Part shown: positions 12,901-25,364 of the stretch, in pieces
How the letters are laid out: each line of letters opens with the position of its first letter
Numbering within the stretch: the stretch's first letter is position 1
From: Prunus persica
Lineage: Eukaryota; Streptophyta; Magnoliopsida; Rosales; Rosaceae
DNA: 64,000 nucleotides
NCBI RefSeq assembly: GCF_000346465.2
Contig: NC_034016.1
Span: 3,059,391-3,123,390 of the forward strand
Reading direction: 5' to 3'
Program-made: the position numbers and the translations under genes
Notes under the pieces: model-generated
What the model saw: the letters and a program-made list of their open reading frames with translations, nothing else
The model's database searches: none
Told to the model about the DNA's origin: nothing

Positions 12901-13919
12901 TCCTTCAAAAGTATCACAATTAGAAGAGAGGCTCTTATACTCTAAAAAGATTTAAGCTCCTGTACATGATGCTTTGCTCCAACAGAGAGGAAGGGTACAT
13001 GCTATGTTATAATCAGATCTTATATCAAATTTGGAAAGACTGGTGGGAATTAACCTTGTTCCTAGAAAATGGACGGTTATCTTGTCTAATATTGTATGTA
13101 TCTTCTGTTAACGAAGTTCCAAGGGCTCTTTGAGTAGCTTGACAACTATACTAATTAATTTCCAAAAATGATAATGTTCCTACCTTTGCATATAGTGTAG
13201 ACTTGAATTTTCTACCTCTAGATATTTCTGTCCTTACGTGGAATCTGGATGATAATTTATGGACATAATAAAGTCTATTTTTCTTTTGAAGACAGAGGCG
13301 GGATATGTATAGACGGATGGCTTTTTTTGTGCTGTTTTAGTACTTTGATATCCATCTTTCTTTCTGTAAACCTTTTCATTCTTTCATGATTCACATTCGT
13401 GGCTGATAAAATCATGTTTTCATCATGACTTTTGAAAACACTAAAATCTGAAACTACACCTGTTGCTTGTTAAGCCACTTGAGGATCCCAAGAAAACTAC
13501 GGAGATTATATTGGAGGCGTTGAAAGATACAGGACAGAGAGGAATAATTGACAGAGGTTGGGGGGACCTGGGGAATTGTAAGTGTCTATTCTTTTTCCAA
13601 TAAAATTTCATGCTTGAATCTGATATTCCTTGGAAATTCCACTGTATTTTATAGTTCTTTACATATTACGCACTTTGGTTTTCCAATCAGTGTCCGTGTT
13701 GATATAGAACTGGACTATATCGCCATTATAGTTGGAATCATTTCCTTTTTTTTAATTAATTTCTGTTGCATCTTTTGGTAAGAAACAGTAGGGTTAATAA
13801 AGGTTACATCTTTTGGGACGATACTTTTGTAAGATTTGGAATTTGATTGGGGTCATGATAGCATTAAAGTTAGCAGGTCTGTAAACCCTACTGTTTACGT
13901 ATACTTTCTCTTAGACATA

Positions 13920-13965
<46 letters not shown>

Positions 13966-16900
13966 TTTTTTTATTTCCTTTGTTTGTTTTGAATGCCAAT
14001 TTGATATTCATGTTAGTTTTTGTATTCTCTGTCCGATTACATGTTTGTTGTAATGGTTACGTCAAAGATTGTTCCCATAATTTATTGGTTTATATAATGC
14101 CTATTGTTAACATATGCTTGCCCTTGGACATACTCTCCCATTTGTTTGTATTTCCTTTTTGTGTTTCGAATTTCAATTGATACTTCATGTTACTTTTTGT
14201 ATTTCCTATCAAATTACATGTTTGTTATAAGGGTATTTTTACCCAAAAAAAGAAAGGAAAAAGACAATCAGTTGTAGTCGCTTGTTTTGCATTAATGATA
14301 AAGCATCTGATATGCTTTTGTCTAATTTGATTTCCATGTTGCAGTTACAGAAGCATCTGATAATGTTTTCCTATTGGAGGACTGTCCTCACGATTGGCTG
14401 TTTCCTCAATGTTCAGCAGTAGTGAGTTGCATTTTTTTTTGGTCAAGTTTAAGGGACCTTTTAGATGTAGGTGAATTGTTTTAATTTTTTGACAAAAAAA
14501 ATTTTAAAATTTTTTTTTTTTCTTTAAGAAATGGTTAGTTTTTAGTCTACAGATGAGTAGTAGGTTTCACTTTTTGTTCTTTTTTAACTAATTATTACTC
14601 CTGTAATCTTTAGAGAAACTCGAAAATTTCCAAGTGCCATACAGTAACAAACTGTGGGTAAATCAATTGAGAAAAAATTGTAGAGATTGATTATTACTGC
14701 ATGTTTTTGTTAAATATCTATTGTTTAGAGTGTGGGGATGGTCAGCTAACTTGAAGCTATTCTACCACTAATATGCAGGTTCATCACGGTGGTGCTGGAA
14801 CCACAGCTACAGGATTAAGAGCTGGGGTAAGATTCTTTTCAGTCGGTGTGGTTGTTCTGATATCCATACTTTCTGGGATAATGGATGCATTATCTTTACA
14901 TGTTTCTGAGACTTTTTGGCATCAACCCACCTGGCCTGTGGCTGAGGTGGTAAGGGTGGAGTGGAGTTGGGGTCGTTTCTTGATTCAAATCTTGCCAAGC
15001 CGAAAAAGAAAAGAAAGTATTTTGTGATCAATGTTTTGAAGATTACTTTGAATGAGTCAACATATTATGTGATACAAGATAACTTTTAGTCACATAATAT
15101 GTTACACAACTTTCTTAATTTCCGTTATTTGTTTTTATGAGTTACTGTGTATAGCTTTCTCAAGTCAACTCTATTCTTTAATCTATGCTTTATTATTGTA
15201 TATTTACTAGTTTAGTCTTTGTAAGATTTAATGAATCCTCCACTTAAGAAGAATATATTAAGAAAACTCACAAAATCTTCATGGTATTAGTGCAAGTCAT
15301 CCATGTGTTGGGCCTAATGGCCACATGTGCTCCCACTCCTACCTCATCCATTTAAGTTGTCCACATTTTTGGCTTGAATGCGACACACACGTGAGGGGCT
15401 TGTTAAGACTATCATCCAACAAGGGTAAATGGAAGCCTTGCATAGTAGTCTAGAAGATCTTAGGCGTCTCCATCTATTGCTGTGTGGTCTTGGGTTGGAT
15501 AATAGTCTCAACGATCTGTGACAATTAAAGCTATTTTTACCTCTTAGATATATTTATTTATTTATTATTCGAAGGGAGTTGAAACTTGTTGGAGATGATC
15601 TAACAGCACTATTTTACAATGAACAGTGTCCAACAACCATAGTGCCATTCTTTGGAGATCAGTTCTTCTGGGGTGAGAGGATACATGAGAAAGGCTTGGG
15701 GCCTGCACCAATACCTATTTCTCAGCTCAGTGTCGAGAGCCTTTCAAATGCTATCAGATTCATGCTGGAGCCAGAGGTATTTCTAATTTCTATTTCTGCC
15801 TATTTTATCTAGAAAACATGTTAGCTTGAAAATTATTTATCATCTGAATGAAGAAATTGACGGGTGCAGTACAATATGGAAATAATTATACTATTTTAAC
15901 TCTTATGGCATTCATTATTCTAGTTATTTTTCAAAGTTGTGACAACTTAAGATTGCTTTTCATACCTAATATTTTTTAATTCTTATTGAATCAAATACAA
16001 CCTAGCTATAGATTTTATTCATGAAGAGATTACACATGCATGAGAGAGTGTGTGTGTGTGTGCTTTCAGGGTGTTACAACCACTGGACCCCCAACAGATT
16101 AAACTGTTAAAGAATGAGTTAACAATGTATATCGAGCTCACACATTCGTTCATGTATTGCCCCATCTTGCACGTGGAGAGGCTTATTATATAGGTGCAGC
16201 CTCACCTTGCACTTTGCAATCAACAAATTACTGGAGATGAGAATTGGGGGGTTTGAACACGAGGCCTCCTGCAACAAGAGCTCTTTCTGACACTACATTA
16301 GATAACAAATAAACCACTAGAGCTTAAGCAATGGGCCAAACAATGCATATCAAAGATGTTTTCACAATGTTTTGCTCGTTTTGACTTGAATTATAGTTTC
16401 TTAACTAAAAATACATAGCTCCCATGTAATGTTATTTGGGTGAAGATGATCGCTTTAAAAAACACAAAAACAGAGTCCTTTCATAATCTTATTTTCTTTC
16501 TTTTGTTTCCATAATCCCAAAACAAGTCACTTGTTTAGGTTTCATATTGAACTACATTATGTGAGCATAACAAAAGATTTCTTTAAACTTGAGTATTTTC
16601 AGCCAGATCACACACAATGCATTGTCTACCTGCTTGAACAGTCGCTTACATAAACAACTGGAGAATATTACCAAATTAAAATGACATTTAGAGATTCTAG
16701 AGATGTGCGCATATGTTTCATTGTATTGTATTGTAAATTAAGGAAGAATATCCTAAGGCTGTAAACTCCCATAATATGAAAAAGGAAGAAAGCATTCTAT
16801 TGTTATTTTACAGTTGGTCTTGCATTTTGCAATTTAAATGTAGTGTCTTGAAGTCAAAGAATATGTGAAATTATGTGGCTATACTTTGAGCAGTAGTAGC

Positions 16901-17196
16901 ATTAGTTGATAAGAGGTCATGTGGTTACTATGAAAATATTGCAGCAACATAGCAACACCATGCATTTGTTCTAACCAGGACTTTAACCATCTTAGGTTAA
17001 ATCTCGGGTACTAGAAATAGCAAAGTTGATAGAGAATGAAGACGGTGTAGCTGCTGCAGTTGATGCATTTCATCGGCAGTTACCTCCTGTGCTACCAATG
17101 CCAACTTCATCTTCAGAGGAAGATGAACTTCCAAACCCTTTCGTGTGGTTCTTTCTTCAACTTGAGAAGTGGTGCTGCCTGCCATGTGGTTTGTAG
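6985..17196 (+). CDS. UGT80A2: Sterol 3-beta-glucosyltransferase, UGT80A2-like
   Basis: Fourteen exons give a continuous 650-aa frame: 6985-7252, 8029-8177, 8627-8869, 9381-9492, 9968-10138, 10785-10848, 12120-12177, 12288-12465, 12666-12796, 13475-13577, 14345-14421, 14779-14826, 15627-15776, 16996-17196. The enzyme family transfers glucose from UDP-glucose to the 3-hydroxyl of membrane sterols, giving steryl glucosides. The first ~195 residues are a variable N-terminal region. The glycosyltransferase-28 N-terminal domain starts at KIAILVVGTRGDVQP (near 200). The sugar-nucleotide part has HGGAGTTATGLRAG (near 520-534) and PFFGDQFFWG (near 541-550). The tail ends WCCLPCGL, like the Cys-rich end of the A2 type, which is why I prefer UGT80A2 over UGT80B1. 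All introns are GT-AG except intron 3, which starts GC at 8870. Introns carry a CT microsatellite and small tandem repeats. Each junction was set by phase and by family motifs running across it. Confidence 0.93.
7826..7902. repeat. Two-copy ~35-bp tandem repeat in intron 1 of the sterol glucosyltransferase gene
   Basis: The segment built on GATCTGAACCG followed by CCAATTAGTAGGATGATAT occurs twice head to tail with few mismatches. It is purely intronic and has no coding consequence. Confidence 0.6.
13922..13962. repeat. (CT)n microsatellite in an intron of the sterol glucosyltransferase gene
   Basis: About 20 uninterrupted CT units lie in the intron between exons 10 and 11. Likely length-variable between accessions. 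Confidence 0.9.
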
Positions 17197-17755
17197 GATT
17201 CTTTCAGTGTCTTGTACTGTTGTACAGATATGTTTCTTCTTCATTTTTTATAATTTTTTTTATAGTCATATCATTTTAATTTGGTGTTTCATTCATTTCA
17301 TTCATGGCTTCCCTGTGTGGGTTTGATTGATAATATTGTTTACAAGCTAATGTAGGTTTCTCACAGCTTGTGTAACAGAATTAGATTGCACCAAACTTCA
17401 TTTTCAGTTAGTTAAACTGACAAAATGAGAATATAACCGTGCTCAATCGAGCTCAATTATTTAAATCAATTTTTTGGTTCCCAGTCTTTCATTATTTAGT
17501 GCTGTGTTAGTGTTGATTGACCTATGAAATATAAATACCAGGTCTTGCACAAAAACCTACTTGAATAGTTGCTTTGTTATTTTGATGCTGTACCCCAATC
17601 TTCTCCAACCTTGTTTTGCAAGCACACAATCATAGGACCGTGGACAGGGCCAATTGAGTTTGACCGTCATGGCTTGTTTTGTTATTCATGGACACTGATT
17701 TTTACATATTCCCGGTAACATTTAGTTTGTCTAATTATCACCCAGAACTATGTTT
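17197..17755. other. 3' UTR of the sterol glucosyltransferase gene and spacer
   Basis: T-rich sequence without a coding region. It ends at the target-site duplication of the copia element, so the element inserted about 560 bp beyond the stop codon. Confidence 0.5.
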
Positions 17756-17760
17756 GTATT

Positions 17761-18123
17761 TGTTAGAATTCTATGGTTGTTTTTATATTTTAGTTTATGA
17801 AGGTTTTGTAATATTTAGAGAAATGGAGATTTTGCAGAGGAGGAGAAGAGAAAAATGAGAAGGAACTGTTCTATTGCATTTTCACAAACAGTTGGCTTAC
17901 ATAGTGTGCTCCGTAAAGGAGAGAGGAGAGATTCTTCTGTAACCGAAGTACAGCTGTCACCTTATGAGGTGTTTACACTTGTCATCCCAAATCTAAGCTA
18001 GAGAATCCACCTGGATTATGATCCAATGGTTCTAATTACACAAATAAAATAAACATAAAATGATAGAAATAGAGCTTGGTGACTTCGGCTTCAAGAAAGC
18101 AGCTGCAGGATTACATTCCAACA
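17761..18123 (-). repeat. Copia-1 LTR (3' LTR in element orientation)
   Basis: This 363-bp terminal repeat matches 22343-22707 along its whole length with about ten substitutions and two small indels. It is flanked on the outside by target duplication GTATT and on the inside by the polypurine tract. Confidence 0.93.
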
Positions 18124-18134
18124 CTCCCTTCTAA

Positions 18135-21100
18135 TCATTTAGCTGATTTCACACCAAGTAGGCTTCTTAAACTAACAATACGATCCTTAGGCATAGCCTT
18201 GGTCAAAATATTTGTTATTTGATCTTCTGTCTTGCAGTAGATTAGCTCAATTTCTTTTGCTTGAATGGCTTCCCTAATGAAATGAAATTTTCGACTGATA
18301 TGTCTAGTTTTCTGGTGATGAACTGGATTCCTTGCCATTGCAATAGCAGAAGTGTTATCACATAGGATTGGTGTACCTTCTACTCGTTCTTCACCAAAAT
18401 CCTCAAGCACAAATCTTAGCCACTTAGCCTATGAAGTTGCTTATGCAGCACTCACATACTCAGCTTCTGCTGTGGACAAAGCCACTATGTTTTGCTTGAT
18501 AGAAGCCCAAGAAAACATGCATGAGCCTAGTGTGAAAGCATATCCTGAGGTGCTTCTCATATCATCCTCACTCCCTGCCCAATCACTGTCACAATACCCT
18601 ATTAGAGTAGTTGTTTCCCTTTCACAAACTCAATGCCAAAATCAAGTATGCCCTGTATGTATCTCAGAACTCTTTTGGCAGTTCCCATGTGTTTCTTTGT
18701 GGGATTGTGCATGAATCTAGCAAGTAAGCTAGATGCAAGCATTACATCTGGTCTTGTGGCAGTCAAATAAAGCAAGCTCCCTACTATCTGTCTGTATTCA
18801 CTCTCATTTGCTGCTTCACTTCCATCTTCTTTGCACAGTTTCTCATTCACCACAAGTGGAATTGCCACTGACTTGCAATCTTTCATTCCAAACTTCTCAA
18901 GAAGCTTCATTGCATATTTCTTTTGATGAATAAAGATGTGCCTATCTGTTTGTACCAATCCCATGCCAAGAAAGTGATGCAACAAACCCAAGTCTGTCAT
19001 CTCATAGTGTTGCATCATATCTTGCTTAAATTCTTCAAGCAATTTGGAACAACTACTAGTATAGACAATATCATCTACATAAAGTGAGACAATAATAATA
19101 CTTGAAGTGTCATTAGTTTTGACATAGAGAGTAGCTTCACTAGAGCTCTTTTTGAATCCTGCATTGTTGAAGTAGGCATCTATCTCATCATGCCAAGCCC
19201 TTGGAGCTTGTTTCAATCCATATAGAGCCTTGTTCAACTTGTACACTTTGGTTTCTTTATTCTCTTGGACATAGCCTTATGGCTGGTCAACATAGACTTC
19301 CTCCTTTAGAATGCCATTGAGAAAGGCAGACTTCACATCCAGTTGATACAAACTCCATTTCTTTTGTGCAGCAAGAGCAATCAAGGTTCTGATGGTGTCT
19401 AGCCTTACCACTGGGGCAAATGTTTCATTGTAATCGATCCCAGGCTTTTGTAAATAGCCTTTAGCCACCAGTCTAGCTTTATTTTTTTGCACAGTGCCAT
19501 CTAGATTAAGTTTGATCTTATAGACCCACTTGACACCAATTACAGGTATGTCAAATGGTCTGTCAACTAATTCCCATGTATTGTTCTTCTCAATCATATC
19601 TAATTCAGCCTTCATTGCATTTCTCCATGATTCATCCAAATCAGCTTCTTCAAAGCTTTCAGGTTCCATAATGCACATGTTACATTTTGCCATGATTTCA
19701 TTAATGCTCCTCCTCCACTTGTGAGGTGTGTGATCAAAAACTTGAGACCTGTCAAGTATTTCCTCATCTTGAGGTATAATATCTTCTTCGACTTGCATTT
19801 GAGTATCCAAGAACTGAGTTGGTTCATCAAATACCATCTGTTCATGTTCTGCATTACCTTGGTTTTCAATTTGCGTAGGCATTCTCAACTCTACATTACT
19901 AGTATTCTCCCATTTCCATGAGGCATCTTCATCAAAGTAAACATCTCTAGACAAGATAATCTTTCTAGTTCTAGGATCATATAATATGTACCCTTTTTCA
20001 CAAAGTCCATAGCCCACAAAAATGCATTTGTGATTGTTTTCTTCCAACTTGTGTCTTAATGCTGAAGGGATAAGCACATGACATAAAGATCCAAACACTT
20101 TCAAGTGTGCAATACCTGATTTTCTTTCAGTGTAAGCCTCAAATGGTGTCACCTTCTTAAAAGACTTAGAAGGACACCTGTTGAGTAGATATACTGCAGT
20201 ATTAACAACTTCTGCCCAAAACTCATAAGGAAGACCCTTTTCATGTAGCATAGACTTCGCCATCCCTATCACAGTTCTGTTCTTTCTCTCAGCTACTCTA
20301 TTTTGCTGAAAAGAATATGCTACTATCAGCTGCCTTTGTATTCCAACCTCACTGCAATACTCATGAAACTCATTTGACATGAATTCTCCACCTCTGCCAC
20401 TTCTTAGGCATTTCACCTTATATCCATTTTGCAATTCTGTCATAGCCTTGAACTTCTTGAAGCATTCAAAAGCATTTGATTTATTTCTAAGAAAATAAAC
20501 CCAAGCCATTCTTGTACAGTTGTCTATGAATAATAGGAAATACCTGTTTTCTGACATGGATGCAATTTGCATTGGTCCACAAATGTCTGTGTACCAATTC
20601 TAGTGGAAACTGAGCTCTCCAAGTGGATTCTGCAGGGAATGAGTCTCTATGTTGCTTTCCTAGCTTGCAGCCTTCACAAACCTCAAGATCCTTTTCCAAA
20701 CTAGGCAAGCCATGAACCATGTCTTGATTTTCAAGTAGCCTAATGCTTTGATCATTAGGATGCCCCGGTCTCTTGTGCCAAGTTTGCAAGCTGTGTGTCA
20801 CACTTGCTCTCAGCACCAACTTAGTAGCTGGCACCAGTGTGAGAGGAAAGCACCTATTGCTAGTCATTTGAACTTTAGCAATAGGATTTTGCAGTGACCA
20901 GTCATCAAAAATTGTCACCATTCCTTTTCCAAATACCAGGCAATATCCATGCTCCATCATCTGCCCAACACTAAGCAAATTTTCTTCTAATCTAGGCACC
21001 AACATCACTTCTTGAATCTGCTTTCTGCCCACTTTGGTTTCTATCACAAGTGTGCCTTTCCCTGCAACTTGGACTGTCTCTCCAGTCCCCATTTTCACCT

Positions 21101-22229
21101 TGGAATTTACATTCCTTTGAATATCAACCAATAGCCTTTCATCTCTAGTCATGTGGTTACTGCAACCACTGTCAACATACCATGAGTTGTTCATCTTCAC
21201 ATCTGTCACAACATTGTAAGCATAAAACAAAGTTCCAGTTTCTTCAATTTGGTTTGCATAATTCACCTTCTGTACAGATTGATTTCCATGGCAATCTCTG
21301 AGTATGTGTCCAAACTTTCCACACCCTTTGCATTTTGGCTTTCCTTCAAACCAACACTTGCCATAGTGCAGTTTTTCACAATGCTTGCAGGGTGTTTTGG
21401 TTCCTTCATTTGATGCATTTGATTTGGGAGTAGAATTAGACTTGTTACTCCAATTTTTTCCATTTGACTTCTAGTTCTTCTGAGATTTGTGATTTCCAGA
21501 AGAGCTTCCACTCTTAGAGTTTTTACTCTTTATATTCAGGCTAGTAAAAGCCCTTTCTGTGGAGGTTTTAGTATGCCTATCCAATCTGAGCTTAAAGTTC
21601 TTCAGAGATGCAACCACTTCTTGAACTTCAAGAGTGTCAAGGTCCTTAGAATGCTCAATCACAGAGCATATATAATCATATGATCTAGGCAAGCTAATCA
21701 GCAATTTCTGCACAACTCTTTCTCTGGACAACTCTTCACCATAACTCATCATTTGATTAATTAAATCAAACAGTTTAGCGATATAAACAGACAATGGTTC
21801 ACTATCCTTCATACGAGTATATTCAAACTCTCTACGTAAACCTTGCAACTTAACACTTCGTACCTGTTTATCGCCTCTAAACTCCTGCTTTAGAATACCC
21901 CAAGCACCCTTTGAGGTTTCTTCATTCACTATTCTGGGGAAGATTTGGTCTGAGACTGCACTTTGGATCAATCCAAGTGCACAAGCATCCTTCATCAAAA
22001 TCTCAGCCATCGTAGACTTCTCCACTTCAGCAGCCTTAGATCCTTCTTCTTTTTCCTTTCCCTTCTTTGGATCTGAAACATCAAAAAGATTTTCAACCAA
22101 ATCCCACAACCCATGAGATTTCAAAATGGTTTTCATTCGAATGCTCCAAAACTCGTAGTTTTCTCCATTGAAAACTGGCGTGCGAAGCTCAACAGTGCTT
22201 GACCCTGCCATATTAGATATCGGATTCAA
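18135..22229 (-). pseudogene. Copia-1 gag-pol polyprotein, disrupted
   Basis: Reading on the minus strand from the ATG at 22229: a UBN2-type gag (FWSIRMKTIL, then the FRGDKQVRSVKLQGLRREFE region), a CCHC knuckle CKGCGKFGHILRDC near 21330, and a protease with SWYVDSGCSNHMT near 21180. Then come the GAG-pre-integrase region, integrase ([22 protein letters not shown]) and RVT_2 reverse transcriptase with LYVDDIVYT near 19085. Last is RNase H ending about 18135. The frame is broken by in-frame stops (about 21471, just after the QP codons at 19277, and 18602) and by frameshifts near 20570-20600 and between 18602 and 18410. It cannot make a full polyprotein. Confidence 0.92.
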
Positions 22230-22342
22230 ACAGATATGCCTCTTGGAATGTTGAGTGAGCTCGATTTCAGCTCAACCAAACACCAGCTTTCGATTTTCAC
22301 AGATTCACGCCCAGCAACCAACCGAACCTGGCTTTGAGGCCA

Positions 22343-22707
22343 TGTTAGAATTCTATGGTTGTTTTTATATTTTAGTTTATGAAGGTTTTGTAATATTTAG
22401 AGAAATGGAGATTTTGCAGAGAAGAAGAGAAAAATGAGAAGGAACTGTTCTATTGCATTTTCACAAACAGTTGGCTTACATAGTGTGCTCGGTAGAGGAA
22501 AGAGAAGAGAGATTCTTCTCTAACCGAATTACAGCTGTCACCCTATGAGGTGTTTACACTTGTCATCCCAAATCTAAGCTAGAGAATTCACCTGGACTAT
22601 GATCCAATGGTTCTAATTACATCACAAATAAAATAAACATAAAATGATAGAAATAGAGCTTGGTGACTTCGGCTTCAAGAAAGCAGCTGCAGGATTACAT
22701 TCCAACA
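22343..22707 (-). repeat. Copia-1 LTR (5' LTR in element orientation)
   Basis: This 365-bp partner of 17761-18123 is followed outside by target duplication GTATT. The primer-binding-like site lies immediately inside, at about 22330-22342 on the minus strand. Confidence 0.93.
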
Positions 22708-22712
22708 GTATT

Positions 22713-23337
22713 GGTCACGTACATTTCTTGAAAATTTCCTCATTCTACTTCTTGAGCTTTCCATACTTTCCCCAAAGGAAAAAGAAAGAACAAAACATAC
22801 TTGTGGGTTTGAAGAATTACCTGTAACAGATTGACAAATGTGTTCGAAGGCATGTACAAAGTGATGTTTGCTTGTAGATACCCGGTACCATGTCGGATAG
22901 TTCATTACATATTGAGTTTGTTTGAATCACTTGGAGAACTGTAATCATGTGACATTCTAGAAACTGCTTATATGAGTCAACAATTCTATCACACCCTCAC
23001 ATAGTTCATTTAGAAATTTAGATTTCCAGAACATTTTTGCAGTTTGTTCATCTTTTTAATAAGAAATTTATTGATTGTACGAGTTGTTTACTTGGTAGCT
23101 GGAGGCTGAGATCACAGGCAATTTTAGTTTATACATTATAAAGGTGCTACTAAACCCTGTATGATTGGCACTCATAAAATCTACTTTAAGCGAAATAGAA
23201 GAGGGGGAAAGAGTTAAAATAGTTCTAGTCAAACCATAGCTTTGTACTTCAATAAATAGACTGATAGATAGATAGATGGATAGACACTGTAACAGCATAC
23301 TTTAGCTATAGTAAATAGAAATATTCTACAAATCCCA
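22713..23337. other. Spacer between the copia-1 element and citrate-binding-like gene A
   Basis: AT-rich with no coding region. Includes a short GATA-rich run around 23262-23282. Sequence just after 22707 continues the pre-insertion sequence that ends at 17760. Confidence 0.45.
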
Positions 23338-24064
23338 TCATTTTTTGTAAAGTTTGATCTCTTTCCACCGTGATTCCATGTAGTTGCTCGAGTTTTCTGG
23401 TGCAGCATATACTCCACATTTGAAATACAGGTCCCCTGGTCCCTGATCTTTCACCACAAACTTTTTGACACCATCGATGAAAACTATTATCTTCCCTTTG
23501 TCAACATTGTGGATTATGTTTACTCTGAACCACTTATCATAGAGATTGGTAGCTACTACGTTGTATTTGTAGTATTTGATATCTCCATCATACATCCTTA
23601 ATTGTAGAGACGTAGCTCCCTCAGCTGCACCATGGATCTGCACTATTGTAACCCCAGAAGTACCACTCGGCACAAATGCATAGCCTTCGAATTGCCAAAT
23701 CCCAGAAGAATAGTCATGACCCTGCAAGAAAACCCGAGTGAGACAACTTGTTATTGCCATAGGAAGGAGTTTGGGGGGACGGGGAAGTAGAGAGAGAGAG
23801 TACCGTTATGCGCGCTTCCGAACGGGGCCTAGTTGTGCTATCGGTTTTGAATGGCTTGTCATGGTTGTAGATCCAGAAACTTCGAACTCCATCCTTGTCA
23901 CTGTAACGATCATCGAGGGGTTCGTTGTAGGGTTTCTGTAACTTGAAGTTCTCTTCTGTTAGTGGCACAAGGGTGAATCCATCAGTAGGATCAGTGGCAC
24001 AAATATAGCGGTACTTCAAGATCAATAGGATCAAGCACAGGAGCTTGCCGAAGAAGGAATTCAT
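23338..24064 (-). CDS. Citrate-binding protein-like secreted/vacuolar protein, copy A (alginate-lyase-2 fold)
   Basis: Two exons on the minus strand, 24064-23804 and 23721-23338, with an 82-bp GT-AG intron, encode 214 aa. An earlier in-frame ATG at 24088 is possible, but 24064 has better context (A at -3) and directly starts a hydrophobic signal peptide. The mature part begins near DPTDGF. Family landmarks in order: DPTDGFTLVPLTEENF, RYSDKDGVRSFWIY, DKPF, RSEARIT, GHDYSSGIWQFEG, ATSLQLRMYDGD, YDKWFRVNVIHN-like, VFIDG, FKCGVYAAPENSSNYMESRW and the basic end IKLYKK. Known relatives are the Hevea citrate-binding protein and PL7-like (Alginate_lyase2, PF08787) proteins. A role in citrate binding or wall polysaccharide binding is family inference; enzymatic activity is not shown. 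It has three relatives in this window. Confidence 0.85.
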
Positions 24065-24787
24065 TTTAATGCAATTTAAAGGCAACATGGAAGTAATGGA
24101 AATTGAGGTTGTGGAAGATGGATACCAACCTAGAATATGGTAAGCCTATTTATAGGAACAACTTGATAATTGCTTTCATGCTTTTGTTTCTGCTCTTTTG
24201 GTGCTATTGGTTATGACAAACTCCACCAGTTGAAATTCTGTGCATATCTTTCTTTTTATGGTCAATCAAACTGAGTGGTAATTACATGAGGAATTTAGTT
24301 TTTTTTTCCCAGATAGAAGCAATATTGAGGAAAGCGGAAATCGAACATAGGAGCTCGAGTGTTGGAGTAAATGCTCTTAACCACTTGAAAACATCCCTTT
24401 TTTTGTGTTAAACTTGCCCCCATCAAATATTATATCATTAGTAACATGATTAAACAGGGAAGTGAATTAGATATTGTTAATCTTGACGTGGGTTTGCTTT
24501 CACTAATTCAAAAGAATTAAGCTAAAGTTCAAATAATGCTGTTTGTGCTTATATAATTATTTATTTGTCATATGCGTCAACTTATCGTATGAATATTGCC
24601 TTGTCGGATCCTTCAATCCAGAAATAGCATTCCCACCTTCCTCCCTCCCTCCTCAAATACTCAAAAGAGTAGTTGGTCATGCCAACACAGCAGTCTGCCA
24701 TAGGTCCTTGTTTCATTTTCCTTTTCTTCATTCAATTCACCAAGCATATTTTTCCAGCCAATAAAACGAAACAATCTTATTATATAG
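24065..24787. other. Upstream region of citrate-binding-like gene A
   Basis: No coding region. It is AT-rich and contains the presumptive promoter of the minus-strand gene A. No named element could be assigned. Confidence 0.4.
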
Positions 24788-25055
24788 GGCTTTACTAAAA
24801 AGGACAAATAGGAGGGCATAAAGATAAAATGGTCCAACTCCTAAAAAATTGGATAAATGGATTTAGATACTATCCGACAGTGACATGAAATAAACTCTTA
24901 GTCATTTACTGAGAGTGACATTGAACAACTCTCAAGTCACTATCCAATAGTGACATAAGAGTTATTTCATGTCACCGTTTGAATTGATTTGTCCAATTTT
25001 GGAGGAGCTGGACCATTATAACATTTTGTCTTCGGTGAAGTACTCTCTTTTTTTC
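24788..25055. mobile_element. Foldback/MITE-like element
   Basis: The two halves are imperfect inverted repeats over about 110-120 bp each. ATGGTCCAACTCCTAAAAAATTGG (split: ATGGTCCAACTCC near 24830) pairs with GGAGCTGGACCATTAT near 25003. The inner GTGACATGAAATAAACTCTTA near 24881 pairs with AAGAGTTATTTCATGTCAC near 24957. No ORF. The outermost ends (GGCTTTACTAAAAAGGACA versus its diverged partner near 25050) are uncertain, and no target duplication was established. Confidence 0.65.
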
Positions 25056-25364
25056 ATAATCATTTTCCGTTATTATATTAGTTGTTATAATAACATTGTT
25101 TTTTCCAGTATCAGCCAACTTTGATTTGTTATTATATTCCTTCTTTGGTGACATGAGAAGTAAATCCCAAACTCTTCTTCAGGCAGCCAAGGATCAAAAT
25201 TGTGATTCGGCCCAAAACCTCCTTGCCTCTTGGGCTTCCTAGAGTTAAAGATTGACGGAACATACCTCTTGGCTCAAAAAAAAAAAAGCTTTATTAATTA
25301 ACCTGTTTTTATTATTATTATTATTATTATTATTTTATTCTTACATTGACTCCACCACCATGGA

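Larger units (their letters stand above)
17761..22707 (-). mobile_element. Full-structure but decayed Ty1/copia LTR retrotransposon (copia-1)
   Basis: Two direct repeats of about 365 bp (17761-18123 and 22343-22707), each starting TGTTAG and ending CCAACA on the plus strand, bracket a 4.2-kb internal region. The pentanucleotide GTATT precedes the left copy (17756-17760) and follows the right copy (22708-22712), an exact 5-bp target duplication. Orientation is minus. A purine tract (AGAAGGGAG on the minus strand, 18132-18124) abuts the left LTR. Next to the right LTR lies TGGCCTCAAAGCC, a diverged form of the initiator-Met primer site. Gene order is gag, protease, integrase, reverse transcriptase, RNase H, as in copia. 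The LTRs differ at roughly ten sites plus two small indels by eye, so the insertion is not recent. Confidence 0.95.

Noticed and set aside
13836..14180. 114-codon frame around the CT microsatellite in the sterol glucosyltransferase gene
   Set aside because: It is built of a Ser-Leu run from the (CT)n repeat and lies between exons 10 and 11, which splice cleanly in phase.
18352..18933. Plus-strand open frames over the copia-1 RT/RNase H region
   Set aside because: They are antisense shadows of the minus-strand polyprotein, which carries the domain motifs.
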